DNA of 64,000 nucleotides from Gari tellinella (Eukaryota > Mollusca > Bivalvia > Cardiida > Psammobiidae), in contig OV277862.1 in the NCBI GenBank assembly GCA_922989275.2, positions 45,285,786-45,349,785 on the forward strand, written 5' to 3'. The position numbers and the translations under genes are program-made. Each line of letters opens with the position of its first letter. Position 1 is the first letter of the stretch. Positions 1 through 11,128 of this stretch are shown piece after piece. The notes under the pieces are model-generated. The model was given only the letters and a program-made list of their open reading frames with translations. It searched no databases and was not told where the DNA came from.

Positions 1-8
1 ACACAAAT

Positions 9-139
9 TTGCCTTATTTCAAGCTCGGTTTAGGTGAACATACCCGTATTTCAAAGTTAAAACGCAGCAGAGCCGCGTGTAACTTTGAAACACGAGTATG
101 TTCACCTAAACCGAGTGCGAGCTATCGAAGTTCGACTGT
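9..139. repeat. M5 palindromic element (partial)
   Basis: The two arms (about 24-66 and 72-115) are near-perfect inverted copies starting ctcggtttaggtgaacatac. The right flank continues as tatcgaagttcgactgtac, which matches the outer end of a second copy at 59825-60016, so the left end here is truncated. The short open frame across it is a by-product of the palindrome. Positions 140-278 hold nothing I recognise. Confidence 0.7.
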
Positions 140-278
140 ACTTCAAAATAAAGCAATTATATTGAACAGAGAAGTGGAAAGTTCGGTTCTTTAGAGAATA
201 CATGTATTCTAATGCGACCTTGTGCAAAGTCTGTTATCGAACATGTTGCATATAACCACAGTGTAACTTATAATACGT

Positions 279-521
279 TATTCTATCCCAATAAACGCGT
301 TTATGCTAAAAAAAACTATTATTTCCATAGCAAACAATTTGGAGCCAGATCAGACGCCGGGTAACCCGGCGTCTGATCAGGCGCCAAATTGTTTGCCGCT
401 CCAATTAAATTAAGTGACCAAAATTTTCAAAACGTTGTCATTTTCCCCGTTTTACTGCAACGCGTTTTCGCTTCGTTTTCGTTTAAACGGGAAAGAATTG
501 CATATTTTCCACTAACCATTT
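279..521. mobile_element. M1 MITE, degenerate ends
   Basis: It carries the M1 landmarks in order: 'cccaataaacgcgtttatgc', module H with a GGGTAACCC loop (about 330-397), and 'gtttaaacgggaaagaat'. Both terminal CAGTGGAGAAT motifs are mutated (tattttccac on the right), so this is an old copy. No transposase is encoded. Confidence 0.75.
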
Positions 522-776
522 ACCCGATATCCTGTTTCCAGTTTTGACGACAGATGGCCATTTAAATCAGCTTGAAAGTACAGCAGAATGCTCCTTAAGG
601 CTCATTCTGCTTTTCTTTCAACCTGCTTTAAGCTATATCTAGTAAGAAATAGGACATATTGTATTTCTTATGCTGTACACTCATTACTGTATAAAACGGA
701 ACAGTATTCTATTTTTCTTCAGTGGAGGAAATAATAAAATGGACCAAAAGGCGTACCTATATGGAGTAAAGGATTA
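518..776. mobile_element. M4 MITE
   Basis: It begins near 'ccatttacccgatatcctg' and ends 'tatggagtaaaggattaa'. The central inverted repeat is the M4 core (gaaagtacagcagaatgctc, then its complement). It abuts the M1 copy to the left. Positions 777-1094 hold nothing I recognise. Confidence 0.7.
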
Positions 777-1094
777 AACGGTCACTTTGCAACAATATGT
801 ATTATCAGAATTCAAGTGTCAGCTCTATACAGGTATTGTGTGATCAAATAAGACATTAACGAGTTATCTAGTTCAGTTGTGTTTTGTACTGCACATAACC
901 CATTTAACGCATAGCCATGACCGAGATATCGAAGCTGTCTTTAAATCTATATAATGCTATGAAATTGTCGTCTGCAAGAAGTCTCAGTGTTGCTTAATGT
1001 GCAAATTACTTTAGAAAATATCACTATAGAGTAAAACAGTTTTGATCCAAATGAGACGCAGTGTTACCGGACTTCTCATCTGTTTGTTTTTTTA

Positions 1095-1340
1095 AACATT
1101 CACCCTTACACTTTTAATGGATAATTCTCTTCTCAAAGTAGGTCTAGTCTATTAAAACTATTTTGGTATGTTATTTTACAGCTTAATGCAAAATTACAAA
1201 CAGTGAAGACCCTGTTCAGATGGTCCCTTTTGGAGCCCTCTGATATGGGTCATCGCTGTTTGCATATGGCAAGTTTACTCTTCCGCCATTTACATTTTTC
1301 GTAAGTGACGAGCATACTCGTCGCCAGGGTTCAATGGGTC
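1095..1340. mobile_element. M2 MITE
   Basis: It opens 'aaacattcacccttacac' and closes 'cgtcgccagggttcaatgg'. Inside are the 'taatggataattc' and 'gtgaagaccctgttcagatg' blocks and the inverted 'ggtcatcgctgtttgca', all shared with the better copy at 48290-48533. The ends have drifted from TTAA. Confidence 0.65.
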
Positions 1341-1502
1341 AAAATCTATAGTCTATATCAGTTGAGTTACGACATAGAATTGAGTTTTTGTATGATTGAA
1401 ACTTATTTATTTCTCTTAAGTCTATATTTACTTTAAATGTTTCGCCTGCTACAAATCGTCTTGTTCACAGTTGTCGTCTGCAACTTTTTTTATTTTCAAA
1501 AT

Positions 1503-1880
1503 CAGTTTAACTCAATCACCCCTGAAACTTTTGATGGACAATTCCAATTTCAAAATAAGTATAGTCAAGTTTTGACTATTTAGGGTTGATTTCAATAATA
1601 TATTTCAAAATGACAAACTGTGTAGATCCATAAGGAGCCCTCTCATCAGATTCTACACTGTTTGCATCACAGGGATCCGACTCGATTGATTTTGAGGGAA
1701 CAAATTGTCAGAAGGTATATATAGAGACAACTTGTCTCTATATACTTTCTGACAATTTTTTCCCTCACAAATCAATCGTGTCGGATCCCTGTGGTTTGTA
1801 TGGGACAAGTGTAATACTCACACGTACACTGTTTGTAAATGACGAGAGTACTCGTCGCTAGGACTGAATGTATTAATGAC
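1503..1880. mobile_element. M2 MITE split by a nested palindrome
   Basis: It runs from 'taactcaatcacccctgaaa' to 'gctaggactgaatgtattaa' and matches the 48290-48533 copy on both sides of a 126-bp insertion at 1668-1793. Positions 1881-2290 hold nothing I recognise. Confidence 0.7.
1668..1793. mobile_element. Near-perfect palindrome nested in M2, 8-bp target duplication
   Basis: The arms start cacagggatccga and end tcggatccctgtg, and the whole 126 bp folds on itself. The flanks are gtttgcat (1660-1667) and gtttgtat (1794-1801), an 8-bp direct repeat with one mismatch. Eight-bp duplications are typical of hAT-type elements, so an hAT-derived MITE is inferred. A half copy of the same sequence lies in the spacer of the large palindrome (about 26520-26575). 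Confidence 0.65.
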
Positions 1881-2290
1881 ACTTTATGATTGTGAGAGCC
1901 AACCAGTCTGGATCCTGATCAACTGAGTCTTGTCGTCTAACCTGGAACTAAACTCTTCGCATTTAGTATAGCCGTGATTTACAGCGAAACCTCATGTAAA
2001 TAGGTTTTCAGTTTGTTTTCAATGGCGACTTTCTATAATGACGTGCAACACTGTTGACGTTTTCCTTGGCGTAAGGTATATTTAAATGTTGTAAGCAGCG
2101 ACCATATCGTATGAAACTTAAAACCTGTAAAATTTAAGTTAATCGTCTATAGGGTTGGTTGAATCGGGTTCTCTGACAGGTTCGTATAAAAATAGCGGAA
2201 TCGGAAAAACCGTAGTGTAGAATCTCTAAATATATACAATCTGTCATGCATTATTGTCTTGCTGAATGTACAATCAAACTTATATAATAT

Positions 2291-2545
2291 TACCCTGTTG
2301 CTTTCGATTAATGACGCTTAAAAGCGCGTTTGCAAACAGTTTGGATCCTGATCAGACGCCGCGTAACGCGGCATCTGATCAGGATCCAAACTGTTTGACA
2401 CTCGTTTTGAAATTTCTTCAGTCATACTGCCTTACTTGTAACTTTTAAACGGGACTGCAGAGAATAAACTTGAAGCAGACGACAATGAAACGGTGAAGGG
2501 GTAAAAAATCTCCCGAATAATTTGATCGTGAAAGGGTTAAGCAAT
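2291..2545. mobile_element. M8 element with module H hairpin
   Basis: Module H (2333-2397, 65 nt) is an almost perfect hairpin with a GCGTAACGC loop. It is flanked by 'cttaaaagcgcgtttg' on the left, and by 'cagacgacaatgaaacgg' and a terminal 'gaaagggttaa' on the right. The same flanks recur at 38840-39093 and 54305-54547. The short open frame through it is not a gene. Confidence 0.7.
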
Positions 2546-2654
2546 CGCTCTTTGAAGTGACACACCAATCTCATAAGGCAGTTGACTGCTCAATACAGGA
2601 TAAAATAGTATAGGAAGGAGCTTTCTGCATTATGTTTATCCTACAATAAGCAAT

Positions 2655-2918
2655 CACCCGTTTTAACTCATTCACCGCTAAGACCCCGAATGGAAAATTC
2701 AAGTTTCCAATAAAGTTTAGTCCATTTGTTTTTCTATATATATACAAAGTGTTTTTTAAAATGATTTTGAAAAAATGACAAACAGTGCAGATCCTGATCA
2801 GATGGCTCCTTTAGGAGCTTTCTGATCTGGATCTACACTGTTTGCATAGGACAAATGTGTACCCTTCACATGAACCCTGTTTGTAACCGAACGAGTATAC
2901 TCGTCGCTAGGGTTGCAT
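2655..2918. mobile_element. M2 MITE
   Basis: It begins after TTAA with 'ctcattcaccgctaagac' and ends 'ctcgtcgctagggttgcat', followed by a TTAA-like site. The central hairpin is 'gcagatcctgatcagatgg' with its complement, and the loop side reads 'gctcctttaggagc'. Positions 2919-3303 hold nothing I recognise. Confidence 0.7.
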
Positions 2919-3303
2919 TTTAAAGATTGCTTTTGCATATTTTACTGAGCTGTCGCTTACTATAAGATTGACTGTATTTAGCACATGTGATAATGACGCT
3001 CACTGCTCATAACTATTTATATAGCGGCCCCAGTAGAAGTTCATTGTGCCAGATTGCAAAAGTTAAATCGATCACGAGAGGGCCAAAGTGACCCACACCG
3101 CTCACCTGAGTCAAACTCTGACAAAGAGGTGTTGTTTTCAAATTTTTATCTTTCCTGCCCTTAGTAGTCATCTGTCTAAATCATTTAGTTTAATCAAATA
3201 TATCGGAGTTCAATACCCTCTAGGACGAGGGTATCATACTCTGTTCTTGGGTCATATATTTTACCCCGGTTCACACTGGTGTCCAGTGCTGTAAGTACAT
3301 GTA

Positions 3304-3534
3304 CAGTGGAGAATCTGTTATTCTTTCCCGTTTAAACGCAAACGTACGCAAACGTAGAAAAATACAACTTTTTGACAATTCTGATAATTCATCTTTACCT
3401 TGGTGGCAAACAGTTTGGAGCCTGATCAGACGCCGGGTTACCCGGCGTCTGATCTGGCTCCAAACTGTTTGCACTGCAAATAATAGTTTTAGCGTAAACG
3501 CGTTTATTGGGAAAGAATAACGTTTTCTCCACTG
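3304..3534. mobile_element. M1 MITE with TA target duplication
   Basis: The ends are CAGTGGAGAATC and its complement (TTTTCTCCACTG), flanked by TA at 3302-3303 and 3535-3536. Inside are 'cccgtttaaacgcaaacg', module H with a GGGTTACCC loop, and 'aacgcgtttattgggaaag'. A TA duplication with 5'-CAGT ends suggests mobilisation by a Tc1/mariner-like transposase (inference). Open frames on both strands here are palindrome artefacts. Confidence 0.85.
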
Positions 3535-3611
3535 TAGGATGACTGCAACACATATTTCTGTTTTACTTACTCCCAGCTTTAAGCTGATGTTTATTATTAA
3601 ATAAATAAATA

Positions 3612-3966
3612 CATTGCTCCCTCTCTACAACTGCCCTCCCAACAACGACTCCCTCCTCACAACTACCCTTGCCGCAGTTCCCCAAACAGGACACTTGTAT
3701 CTATCGTTTTTACTGCTGCAATATCGTATGCTTAAAATTGTCGTCTGCTGTTTTACTAAAAGTTACATAATGGACATTTTAGCAGAAAAAACTAACTGAC
3801 GAATGACAAACAGCTTGAATCCAGATCAGACGCCGCGTAACGCGGCGTCTGATCTGGATTCAAGCTGTTTCCAAATGCAAGTCAATTTCCCTCCCTATAA
3901 CGACCCCCATCAACAACGCACATAACGTTTCCCCCCATCGGTAGTCGTTGTAGAGAGGGAGCGCTG
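3612..3966. mobile_element. M3 MITE with TA target duplication
   Basis: The left end is 'cattgctccctctctacaac', the right end 'gttgtagagagggagcgctg', and TA lies on each side (3610-3611, 3967-3968). A module H variant (TTGAATCCAGATCAGACGCC) sits in the centre. The family has at least six copies in the window. Confidence 0.8.
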
Positions 3967-4059
3967 TACCACCATTTAATCGTCTATTGATTATTAACGT
4001 ATTAATTAAGGTTTTCAATGATCAACAGTTATGATCTGAGTCGATTCTATCACATATTG

Positions 4060-4205
4060 CCCTGGTCCCGAGATTATAAAAAGAGTTTGAGTTGAGTCTG
4101 AGACTGATTTGTCTAATTTGAGCCTAAGCTCATATCTGACCAATCAAATGATTTGGAACGATCTCAGACTCAACGTGAACATTTTATAACCTTGGACGCA
4201 GGTGA
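4060..4205. repeat. M7 palindromic element
   Basis: Inverted arms 'gagtttgagttgagtctgag' and 'ctcagactcaacgtgaac' lie around a second inverted pair, 'gagcctaagctcatatctga'. Other copies are near 32108-32222, 36621-36771 and 55785-55885. Confidence 0.65.
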
Positions 4206-5205
4206 GCTGAATCATTCTGACCTGGGTTTCTCCAAAATTCTATTTGGGAACAACCAGGTCACTACTTTCATTTTAATTAACCAATGAGGTTAATCCACGT
4301 TATGCAATATGACGTTATAAAGTCTGTTTGGAATTGGAACAACTATTATCTTGCTTAGATTCAGACTTCGAAGGACACAAAAAATAAGGTAAATGACTTC
4401 AAATCTTCTGCATGTCATGCACTAGTCTGCAATTTTCGTTTTCTGTAGTAATCTAAGAATAGATTTATCTCCCTTTGCTTTCAGAACAAAATCAACAGAG
4501 TGTCAAGCAGTTTGGATCTAAATGAGACGTCGGGTTACTCGGCGTCTCATCTGGACCCAAATTGTTGTCACAGCAATCATAAATTCGCTTGTAGAGTGTA
4601 GATGAGTGTGTCTTTTATATACGTCGTAAGAAAATAGCCACAAATATGTGTGAAAACATTACTCGTTCGCGGTCAGATTGTACGTTGTCTGTTTTTTTCT
4701 ATTCAAACTTAGAATTTGGGCAAATGACTGGAGAAAAAATGTATACTTTTCAAAGTGTGGATACAACTGGTCAGACATCGAGTTATTGGCGTACAATTTT
4801 GATCCTATCTGTTCGCAAATGCATGTTAAGTCGACATGTATTGTATACAGTGGACTACATGTATGCAGTTAGCTGCAGTACTGTACCTCTAACTCTAGAC
4901 CAAAGGTCTACTATACAGTTACGATATCGCAACTAGTATGCAGTTACTTATAAGATGGCAACCATTAAGTGTTTTTAACAACCTATGTCGTATTCAGCGA
5001 TTCTGCCGATTAAATTTGCCTTTTCTGGGCGTCTTTTCAGGATTCAAGCTGCTTGTAACAGCTACATTTATAAGAGAAATCGTTATTCTTTCCCAATAAA
5101 TGCGTTATGCTAAAAACTTATTTCCACTGCAATTTGCGGTTTGCATCTTAAATATTGGTCATGGTATGCGTGTCAGCTTTGTTGTTTACAGCGATTCTCT
5201 TATTA
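4206..5205. other. No gene recognised; one degenerate module H
   Basis: A decayed module H hairpin (gtttggatctaaatgagacg and complement) lies at about 4505-4567. Open frames of 64-96 codons near 4646-4936 overlap each other, lack splice or protein-family support, and are treated as chance. A short AC-rich palindromic block sits near 4850-4935. Confidence 0.5.
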
Positions 5206-5441
5206 CAGTGGATAATCTGTTATTCTTTCCCAATAAACGCGTTTACGCTAAAACTATTATTTCCAGTACAAACAGTTTGCAGCCAGATCAGACGCCGGGT
5301 AACCCGGCGTCTGATCAGGCTCCAAACTGTTTGCCACCAAGATAAACAAGAATTATCAGAATTGTCCAAAAGTTGTACTTTTCTACGTTTTAGTGCTTTG
5401 CGTTTGCGTTTAAACGGGAAAGAATAACAGATTCTCCACTG
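5206..5441. mobile_element. M1 MITE, inverted orientation, TA target duplication
   Basis: CAGTGGATAATC begins the element, GATTCTCCACTG ends it, and TA flanks both sides (5204-5205, 5442-5443). The order of internal blocks is reversed relative to the 3304 copy. Module H has the GGGTAACCC loop. Confidence 0.85.
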
Positions 5442-5641
5442 TAACAAACAGTGTATCTGTGAAAAGTACTCTTGATCTATGCAAACAGTGTAGACCCTGA
5501 TCACTGGGCTTCTGCAGGATTCCTCTGATCAGGGTCATTTTGCATTCTATTTTTAAAATTACCTCTTAATACTTAAAAATGAACTAGAGTTAACTGGAAA
5601 TCAGAAGTGTCCATCAAACGTTTTAGAAGTGAATGAGTAAA
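5442..5641. mobile_element. M2-like element, reverse orientation
   Basis: It contains 'gtgtagaccctgatcac' with an imperfect inverted 'ctctgatcagggtc', then 'gtccatcaaacgttttagaa' and 'gtgaatgagtaa', which are M2 blocks read from the other strand. It directly abuts the M1 copy. Confidence 0.55.
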
Positions 5642-6518
5642 CTAGATCTAATAGATTTCGTGATAAAAGAGAACTTTGATACTATTGTACATTGGGCATT
5701 GCAATTAATTAGTGACATAATTTGAGCAATTTCAATTTTGATCCCACTGGTTGTGGCGTTTGTCGTCCGACAACGCCACAATGTCAGTACTGAATTTCAA
5801 CAATCGTATCACATGCTACAGTCGGTCTTTAACGACCATCAAAATGAGGTTATCTAGGTTTCAAAGACAGGTGACTGATTACTGCAGGTTGGAAAAAATG
5901 CAGACCGCTCCCATAAGACCGTTATTCACTACATCTGACCTGAATAAAAAGCCATCTGTCTTTAATGTGCACGTTGCTACCTCATTGCATTCTCGCTTAC
6001 AACAGGCATTACTGTGGTCCAGTTTGATACCTTATAACAGCTAATATTCCGAGCATGACGTATTTAACAAATAGACCCTGAATATATGGGCGATTGCTTA
6101 ACTAATTTATCACATAAAACGTAGAAAGTAAGTCTAGCAATAAATCCACTCAGGTACGCTTAAAATTATTTGTATTTGTGATAAAAACAATTACAAGAAA
6201 AACTCAAATAAAAATTATGCTAAGAAGTGGCATCGCGCCGTGCGCGGAGCGATACAACAGGACAGCGAAACACAATGAGCGTGTTCACCTGAGACTCTCG
6301 GGTTGACCCAAGTTCCTGAGGTGAATAAATATTAATCGAGTTTTCGTACTCGAATGACGTCATTAGACCTCTGAACCGAACTCTACCCCCGACCCAGCGC
6401 ACTTTATTTCCAAAAGTCGGCACAGGGAGATGCAAGCAGTTCGTAAGTAAAATATATCAAATTTTCGTAATTTACTCCAACATACACAATTTCAACTGAT
6501 CAGTCAAATTCTCTATGT
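5642..6518. other. No gene recognised
   Basis: An open frame of 97 codons (5751-6044, plus) begins inside a small inverted repeat (gtggcgtttgtcgtccgaca) and shows no recognisable domain, acceptor or donor. I see no other structure. Confidence 0.4.
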
Positions 6519-6527
6519 AATTTATTA

Positions 6528-7462
6528 GGTAGTGACTAGGGGTACGTGACCGTACCTCTAATATTAGAAATTAGCGGTACGGTCACGTACCCCTAGCGAG
6601 TCCTGTGAGGGTTGACTAGGGGTACGTGAGTCATTTAAACTATGTAGCAACACATTATTTTGCCTTCAGATACGTTTTACTGATGGTAATATTACTAATC
6701 TCTCATGTTTACCTTATTTTGGGGATATTTAATGGAGAAAAACAAAGAAACTTCGAGAAATATTCTCCACCCAAACTTGTTTTCACCGCAGGGATAAGAA
6801 TAGAAGTATTCCGCATATAGGGTATAGTGTTAAATATACGCCCGATATCTGAAATCCGTCCCCAATGGGTTTTTTTCTTCTTTTTCTTATAAATTTGATT
6901 CAAATGTAACTTATAATTATATAATAGGCGTGTTCGAAATTACTGCCGTTGTTGCTATCTAACTTAGCGTTGAATATAAATTGAAAGTGGTAGATCTAAG
7001 AATATAGAAACTAGCGAAACTTCGGCTGTCATCGGGTATCGATTCATGCAAGAAGTTTGCTGGTTAAAGACAGACCTGTGACAAAAATCACCTTGAAAAC
7101 ACGTTTGACAATAGATCGCAATTAAACAGTGCAGTAATTCTAAACAAAGCTGGTATTGGATAATTATACATGCTTGTAAAAATGTGTCTATACGTTCTTT
7201 AAATTCAAAGATATAGTTTTCGCTGCCGTGAAAAAATTGCCGATTGGAAATTTTTTGTTAAACAGTCATATTTAATGTAGAAATGATATATTATTAACAT
7301 TAACATCGATATTAAGGTATCTGCGGACAAAATAAAGTGTTGCGTTATAGTGTTTTTGACTCACGTACCCCTAGTCAACCCTCACAGGGCTCGCTAGGGG
7401 TACGTGACCGTACCGCTAATTTCAAATATTAGAGGTACGGTCACGTACCCCTAGTCACTACC
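6528..7462. mobile_element. MULE-like non-autonomous element, ~105-bp TIRs, 9-bp target duplication
   Basis: The 935-bp element has near-identical terminal inverted repeats of about 105 bp, beginning ggtagtgactaggggtacg. Each TIR is itself a hairpin (gtacggtcacgtacccctag pairs with its complement). The flanks are a perfect 9-bp direct repeat, AATTTATTA, at 6519-6527 and 7463-7471. Long TIRs plus 9-bp duplications are the signature of Mutator-like elements. The ~720-bp interior is AT-rich with no transposase frame, so it would need a helper in trans. Confidence 0.8.
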
Positions 7463-7471
7463 AATTTATTA

Positions 7472-8157
7472 ATGTTTTATGTGCTGAATTTCGTTGATGA
7501 ATTAGTAATACGGCCTTATAGTGAAAACTTATTGCCCAGCCTTAGCTCGTTACGGAGTGGGTGGGGGAAAAAAGTGACAGTCGTTTATGTTCGCGTAACA
7601 ACCATCTTTTCACGGATGCAATATTACTTTTGGATCCTTATCAGAAGCCGCGTAAAGCGGCATCTGATGATCAGGATCCACAGTGGTTGACATTTTTTTA
7701 TTTGTTTTAGAACAGACGACTTTTCAAGAAAAGCTAGTTAATCAAAAGCCACCTTTTAACGGATGAAAGATTTGCTTTCAAACTTTTTAGATTTTTATCA
7801 GAAGCCGTGTAGAGCTATTGACACTTAGTTTTAGAACAGACTATATTTGCTTTGATGCTTTTTATAAATATATATCTGGTAGTGACTATTACTAATTACT
7901 TTTTGATCAATTTGGATCCTGATCAGAAGCTGCATAAAGAAAGACTATCTTTTGCATGATAGGTGCTCAAATTATTTTCAAGCAGTTTGGATCCTGATCA
8001 GAAGCCGTATGTGGCGGCATATTCTCTTTTCCAGTCATCCGGGCATTTAATGTCATATGCATACTCTTGGTCCTTCATTCGGATGGCGTCGGTCTTACTT
8101 GGAGAAAAAATTAAATCTAATTTTCGGTAAAATCACGCTTCTGCAACTTATGTAATG
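7472..8157. repeat. Cluster of decayed module H fragments
   Basis: Four fragments of 'tttggatcctgatcagaagc' occur in a row (about 7630, 7790, 7910, 7985). Only the first (7628-7690) retains a recognisable inverted partner. They look like an eroded tandem of M8-type elements. Confidence 0.5.
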
Positions 8158-8939
8158 GGGTCATTTCACCGAACTCGTACGACCTGAAAAAGTCGCACGC
8201 GACCACGCGCGATCTTGATCGCAGCTCGGGTTTTCCCGAAGTCGCGGGCAAAAACCGCGCGACCTACCACATTATTTTCCGCGTAGGCTCAATGTTCGAT
8301 GTTAGCTCGTTTGACCTTCGATGTGTACGCTCTACTTTCATCCAATACGCTCTACATACGCTCTACCTACGACCATCCACTCGATCTGAAGCGATCTTGA
8401 CACGACCAAGACTCTTTCGGTTCGACCAATCTACGACATAGCCTCGACCTCCAGACGATCTATCCTCGAAAGCACGCGACCTCGGCCGACCAAGACTTAT
8501 GCCCGGCCGATCTAGCTACGTCCGAGTTGCAATGTACCCTCGAGCAATACGACTTAGATACGATTTCGAACGTTCTAGCCTCGCTCAGACAACACATTAT
8601 CGATCTTTTCTCGACAGAGTCTCGCGCGAATTCGTTATGGTTGCGTGGATTTTCGCGCGACTTTTTGCGATCTTAATAAAAGGTCTGGCGATCGATGGAC
8701 GACCTTCAGTTTTTGACCAGTCTCCAAAGGGAAATCATGGACCAAACCGCTCTGCATTTGTTATTGGTTCGGTTCGGAACAAATCGGCAGTGACGATAAT
8801 GGCCTATCGCTGTTCGTAGAGTCCATATATTTGGTCTGATCTTATCAGGGGTCCTCAACATTATCAGAAATTTTGATTGTATTAACTTTTTTATCCAAAC
8901 TAAACCAAAAAACCCATATCACACCATAATTGGATAAAC

Positions 8940-9062
8940 ATTTAAAAAAGCATCCCCGAAAAAACAAAAAACTTTAAGTATTCCTTTACCCTATAACCTG
9001 TTTCTAGATTTGAAGGCCGCTTAAAGTAAGTTGAACATGAAGCAGATTGCTCCTTAAGGCGT
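8940..9062. repeat. M4 fragment
   Basis: 'ttaccctataacctgtttctag' and 'gaagcagattgctccttaag' are M4 blocks. The right half of the element is missing and a SINE follows directly. Confidence 0.5.
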
Positions 9063-9066
9063 TTAT

Positions 9067-9225
9067 GGTGACTTAATTGTGGAAGGGAAACCGGAGTATC
9101 TGGAGAAACTCCACTTGGTTGGATGGGCGATCACTGCACCCTCCAACACTGCCCATATCGAACTCAGACCGCATTAGTGAGAATCCTGTGCGCTAACCAC
9201 TTAGCTGCCCATCTAGTTTGACTCT
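9067..9225 (-). mobile_element. tRNA-derived SINE head
   Basis: On the minus strand the sequence contains an A-box-like 'cagctaagtggttagcgc' and, about 35 nt later, a B-box-like 'tgagttcgatatgg'. This spacing is that of a tRNA, but the acceptor stem is not complete, so it is called a SINE rather than a tRNA gene. Confidence 0.55.
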
Positions 9226-9248
9226 GATATTAAGTGTTTCTGTAAGTG

Positions 9249-11127
9249 TTTTTAGCACACCTGAGCCAAAGGCTAAAGGTGAGCTATTGGGATGGCCCTG
9301 TGCCCGGCGTCCGTCGTCGTGCGTTGTGCGTCGTCGTTAACAATTGCTTCAAATGACATCTCCTCCTATACCGCCTGACAGAATTCAACCAAACTTTACA
9401 GAAATGTTCCTTGGGTCAAGCTCTTTCAAATTTGTTCAAAGAATTAAAAACAATGCAGAACTCTGGTTGCCATGGCAACCAAAGTGAAAAAATAAGGAAA
9501 TCTTAAAAAATCTTCTTGTCAAAAACTGCAAGGGCCAGAGCTTAGATATTTGGCACATAGCATCATCTATAGGTCCTCTATCAAGTTTGTTCAAATTATG
9601 CCCCTGGGGTCAAAATTGGCCCCGCCCCGGGGGTCACGGTTTTACATAGAGTTATATAGTGAAATTTTCATACGTCTTCTTCTCTGAAACTGATATGGCC
9701 AGAGCTTTGATATTTGGCATAGTTACACTTCTAGATGTCCTATACCGAAATTGTACAAATGGTTCTGGTCCGTTGCATAACTAGGTCACAGGAGCTAAAA
9801 ATAGATTTTTTACAATGAAAACTTAAAAAATCTTCTTGTCTAAAACTACAAGGGCCAGAGCTTAGATATATGGCACATATCATCGCCTATACAGGTCCTC
9901 TATAAAGTTTGTTCAAATTATGACCCTAGGGTCAAAATTGGCTCCGCCCCGGGGGTCACTGTTTTACATAGAGTTATATAGAGAAAATTTCAAACGTCTT
10001 CTTCTCTGACTCTAATATGACCAGAGCTTTTATATTCTGTATGGTGACACTTTTAAATATACTTAACATATTTTGTTCAAATTGTTCCGGTCTGTTGCAT
10101 ATCTAGGTCAGTCCTTGACATAAATCAATATCTCCATTTTTAGCTCACCTGGCACGAAGTGCCAAGGTGAGCTTTAAGGATCGCTGGATGTCCGTCGTCC
10201 GTCGTCTGTCCGTCCGTCCGTCCGTCTGTCTGTTCACACTTGTTCGTTAACACTCTACCGGCAACAAATCTCATTGGATCTTCATGAAACTTGATCACAA
10301 TGTTTGTCTAGTAGAAATCTAGGTCAAGTTCGAATGTGGGTCATGTTGGGTCAAAAACTAGGTCACTAGGTCAAACCATAGAAAAACCTTGTTAACACTT
10401 AGAGGCTACAAATCTAATTGGATATTAATGAAACTTAGTCAGAATGTTTGTCTCATTGATATCTAGATCAAGTTCGAATGTGGGTCATGTCCGGTCAAAA
10501 ACTAGGTCACTAGGTCAAATCATAGAAAAATCTTGTTAACACTCTAGAGGCTTCACATCTCATTGGATCTTGATGAAACATGGTAAGAATGTTTGTCTCA
10601 TTGATATCTAGGTCAAGTTTGAATAGGGTCATGTCAGGTCAAAAACTAGGTCACTAGGTCAAATCATAGAAAAACCTTGTTAACACTCTAGAGGCTACAA
10701 ATCTCATTGGATCTTGATGAAACTTGGTTAGAATGTTTGTCTCATTGATATCTAGGACAAGTTAGAATATTGGCCATGTCAGGTCAAAAACTAGGTCATG
10801 AGGTTAAATCATAGAAAAATCTTGTTAACCCTCTAGAGGCTACAAATCTAATTGGATCTTGATGAAACTTGGTCAGAATGTTTGTGTCATTGATTATAGG
10901 TCAAGTTTGAATATGGGTCATGTCAAGTCAAAAACTAGGTCACTAGGTCAAATCATAGGAAAATCTTGTTTACACTCTAAAGATTGATTGTGGGTCATGT
11001 CCAGTCATAATCTAGGTCACTATAGGTCAAGTTTGCCATGGTGTACCAGGTGAGCGATTTAGGGCCATAGTGGCTCTTGTTCCAATTATTCTCAGGTGAG
11101 CGAATATGCCCCATGGGGCTCTTGTTT
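9249..11127. mobile_element. T1 tandem-core element, copy 1 (interrupted by T2)
   Basis: It begins 'ttagcacacctgagccaaag' with a short terminal hairpin (CACCTGAGCC..AAGGTGAGC) and ends 'caggtgagcgaatatgcccc' plus 'ctcttgttt'. The body consists of ~320-bp units containing 'tcttcttgtc', 'gggccagagcttagatat' and 'gccccgccccgggggtc'. A T2 element is inserted at 10138-11082. No open frame of note. Confidence 0.75.
10138..11082. mobile_element. T2 tandem-core element nested in T1
   Basis: It starts 'ttagctcacctggcacgaag', whose complement follows at once (ccaaggtgagc), and ends 'caggtgagcgatttagggcc' plus 'ggctcttgtt'. Four to five units of ~145 bp carry 'aacactctagaggctac', 'tcttgatgaaacttggtc' and 'aaaaactaggtcactaggtc'. 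The T1 sequence resumes immediately to the right, which shows the nesting. Confidence 0.75.
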
Positions 11128-11128
11128 G

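Noticed and set aside
2333..2397. Hairpins as transcription terminators or CRISPR-type repeats
   Set aside because: The window is animal nuclear DNA, the hairpins lack U-tracts, are spread over 64 kb within MITEs and have no spacers.
3299..3520. Repeated 60-100 codon frames containing LIRRRVTRRLI-type peptides
   Set aside because: The same peptide appears wherever module H occurs (5220-5504, 38013-38318, 51323-51610, 63071-63307). It is a translation of the hairpin, not a gene family.
5751..6044. 97-codon plus-strand frame
   Set aside because: No domain, no splice sites, starts in a small inverted repeat. Treated as chance.
8499..8819. 106-codon plus-strand frame rich in Arg
   Set aside because: It lies in the CGACC-rich subterminal DNA of the 5.4-kb structure; composition explains the frame.
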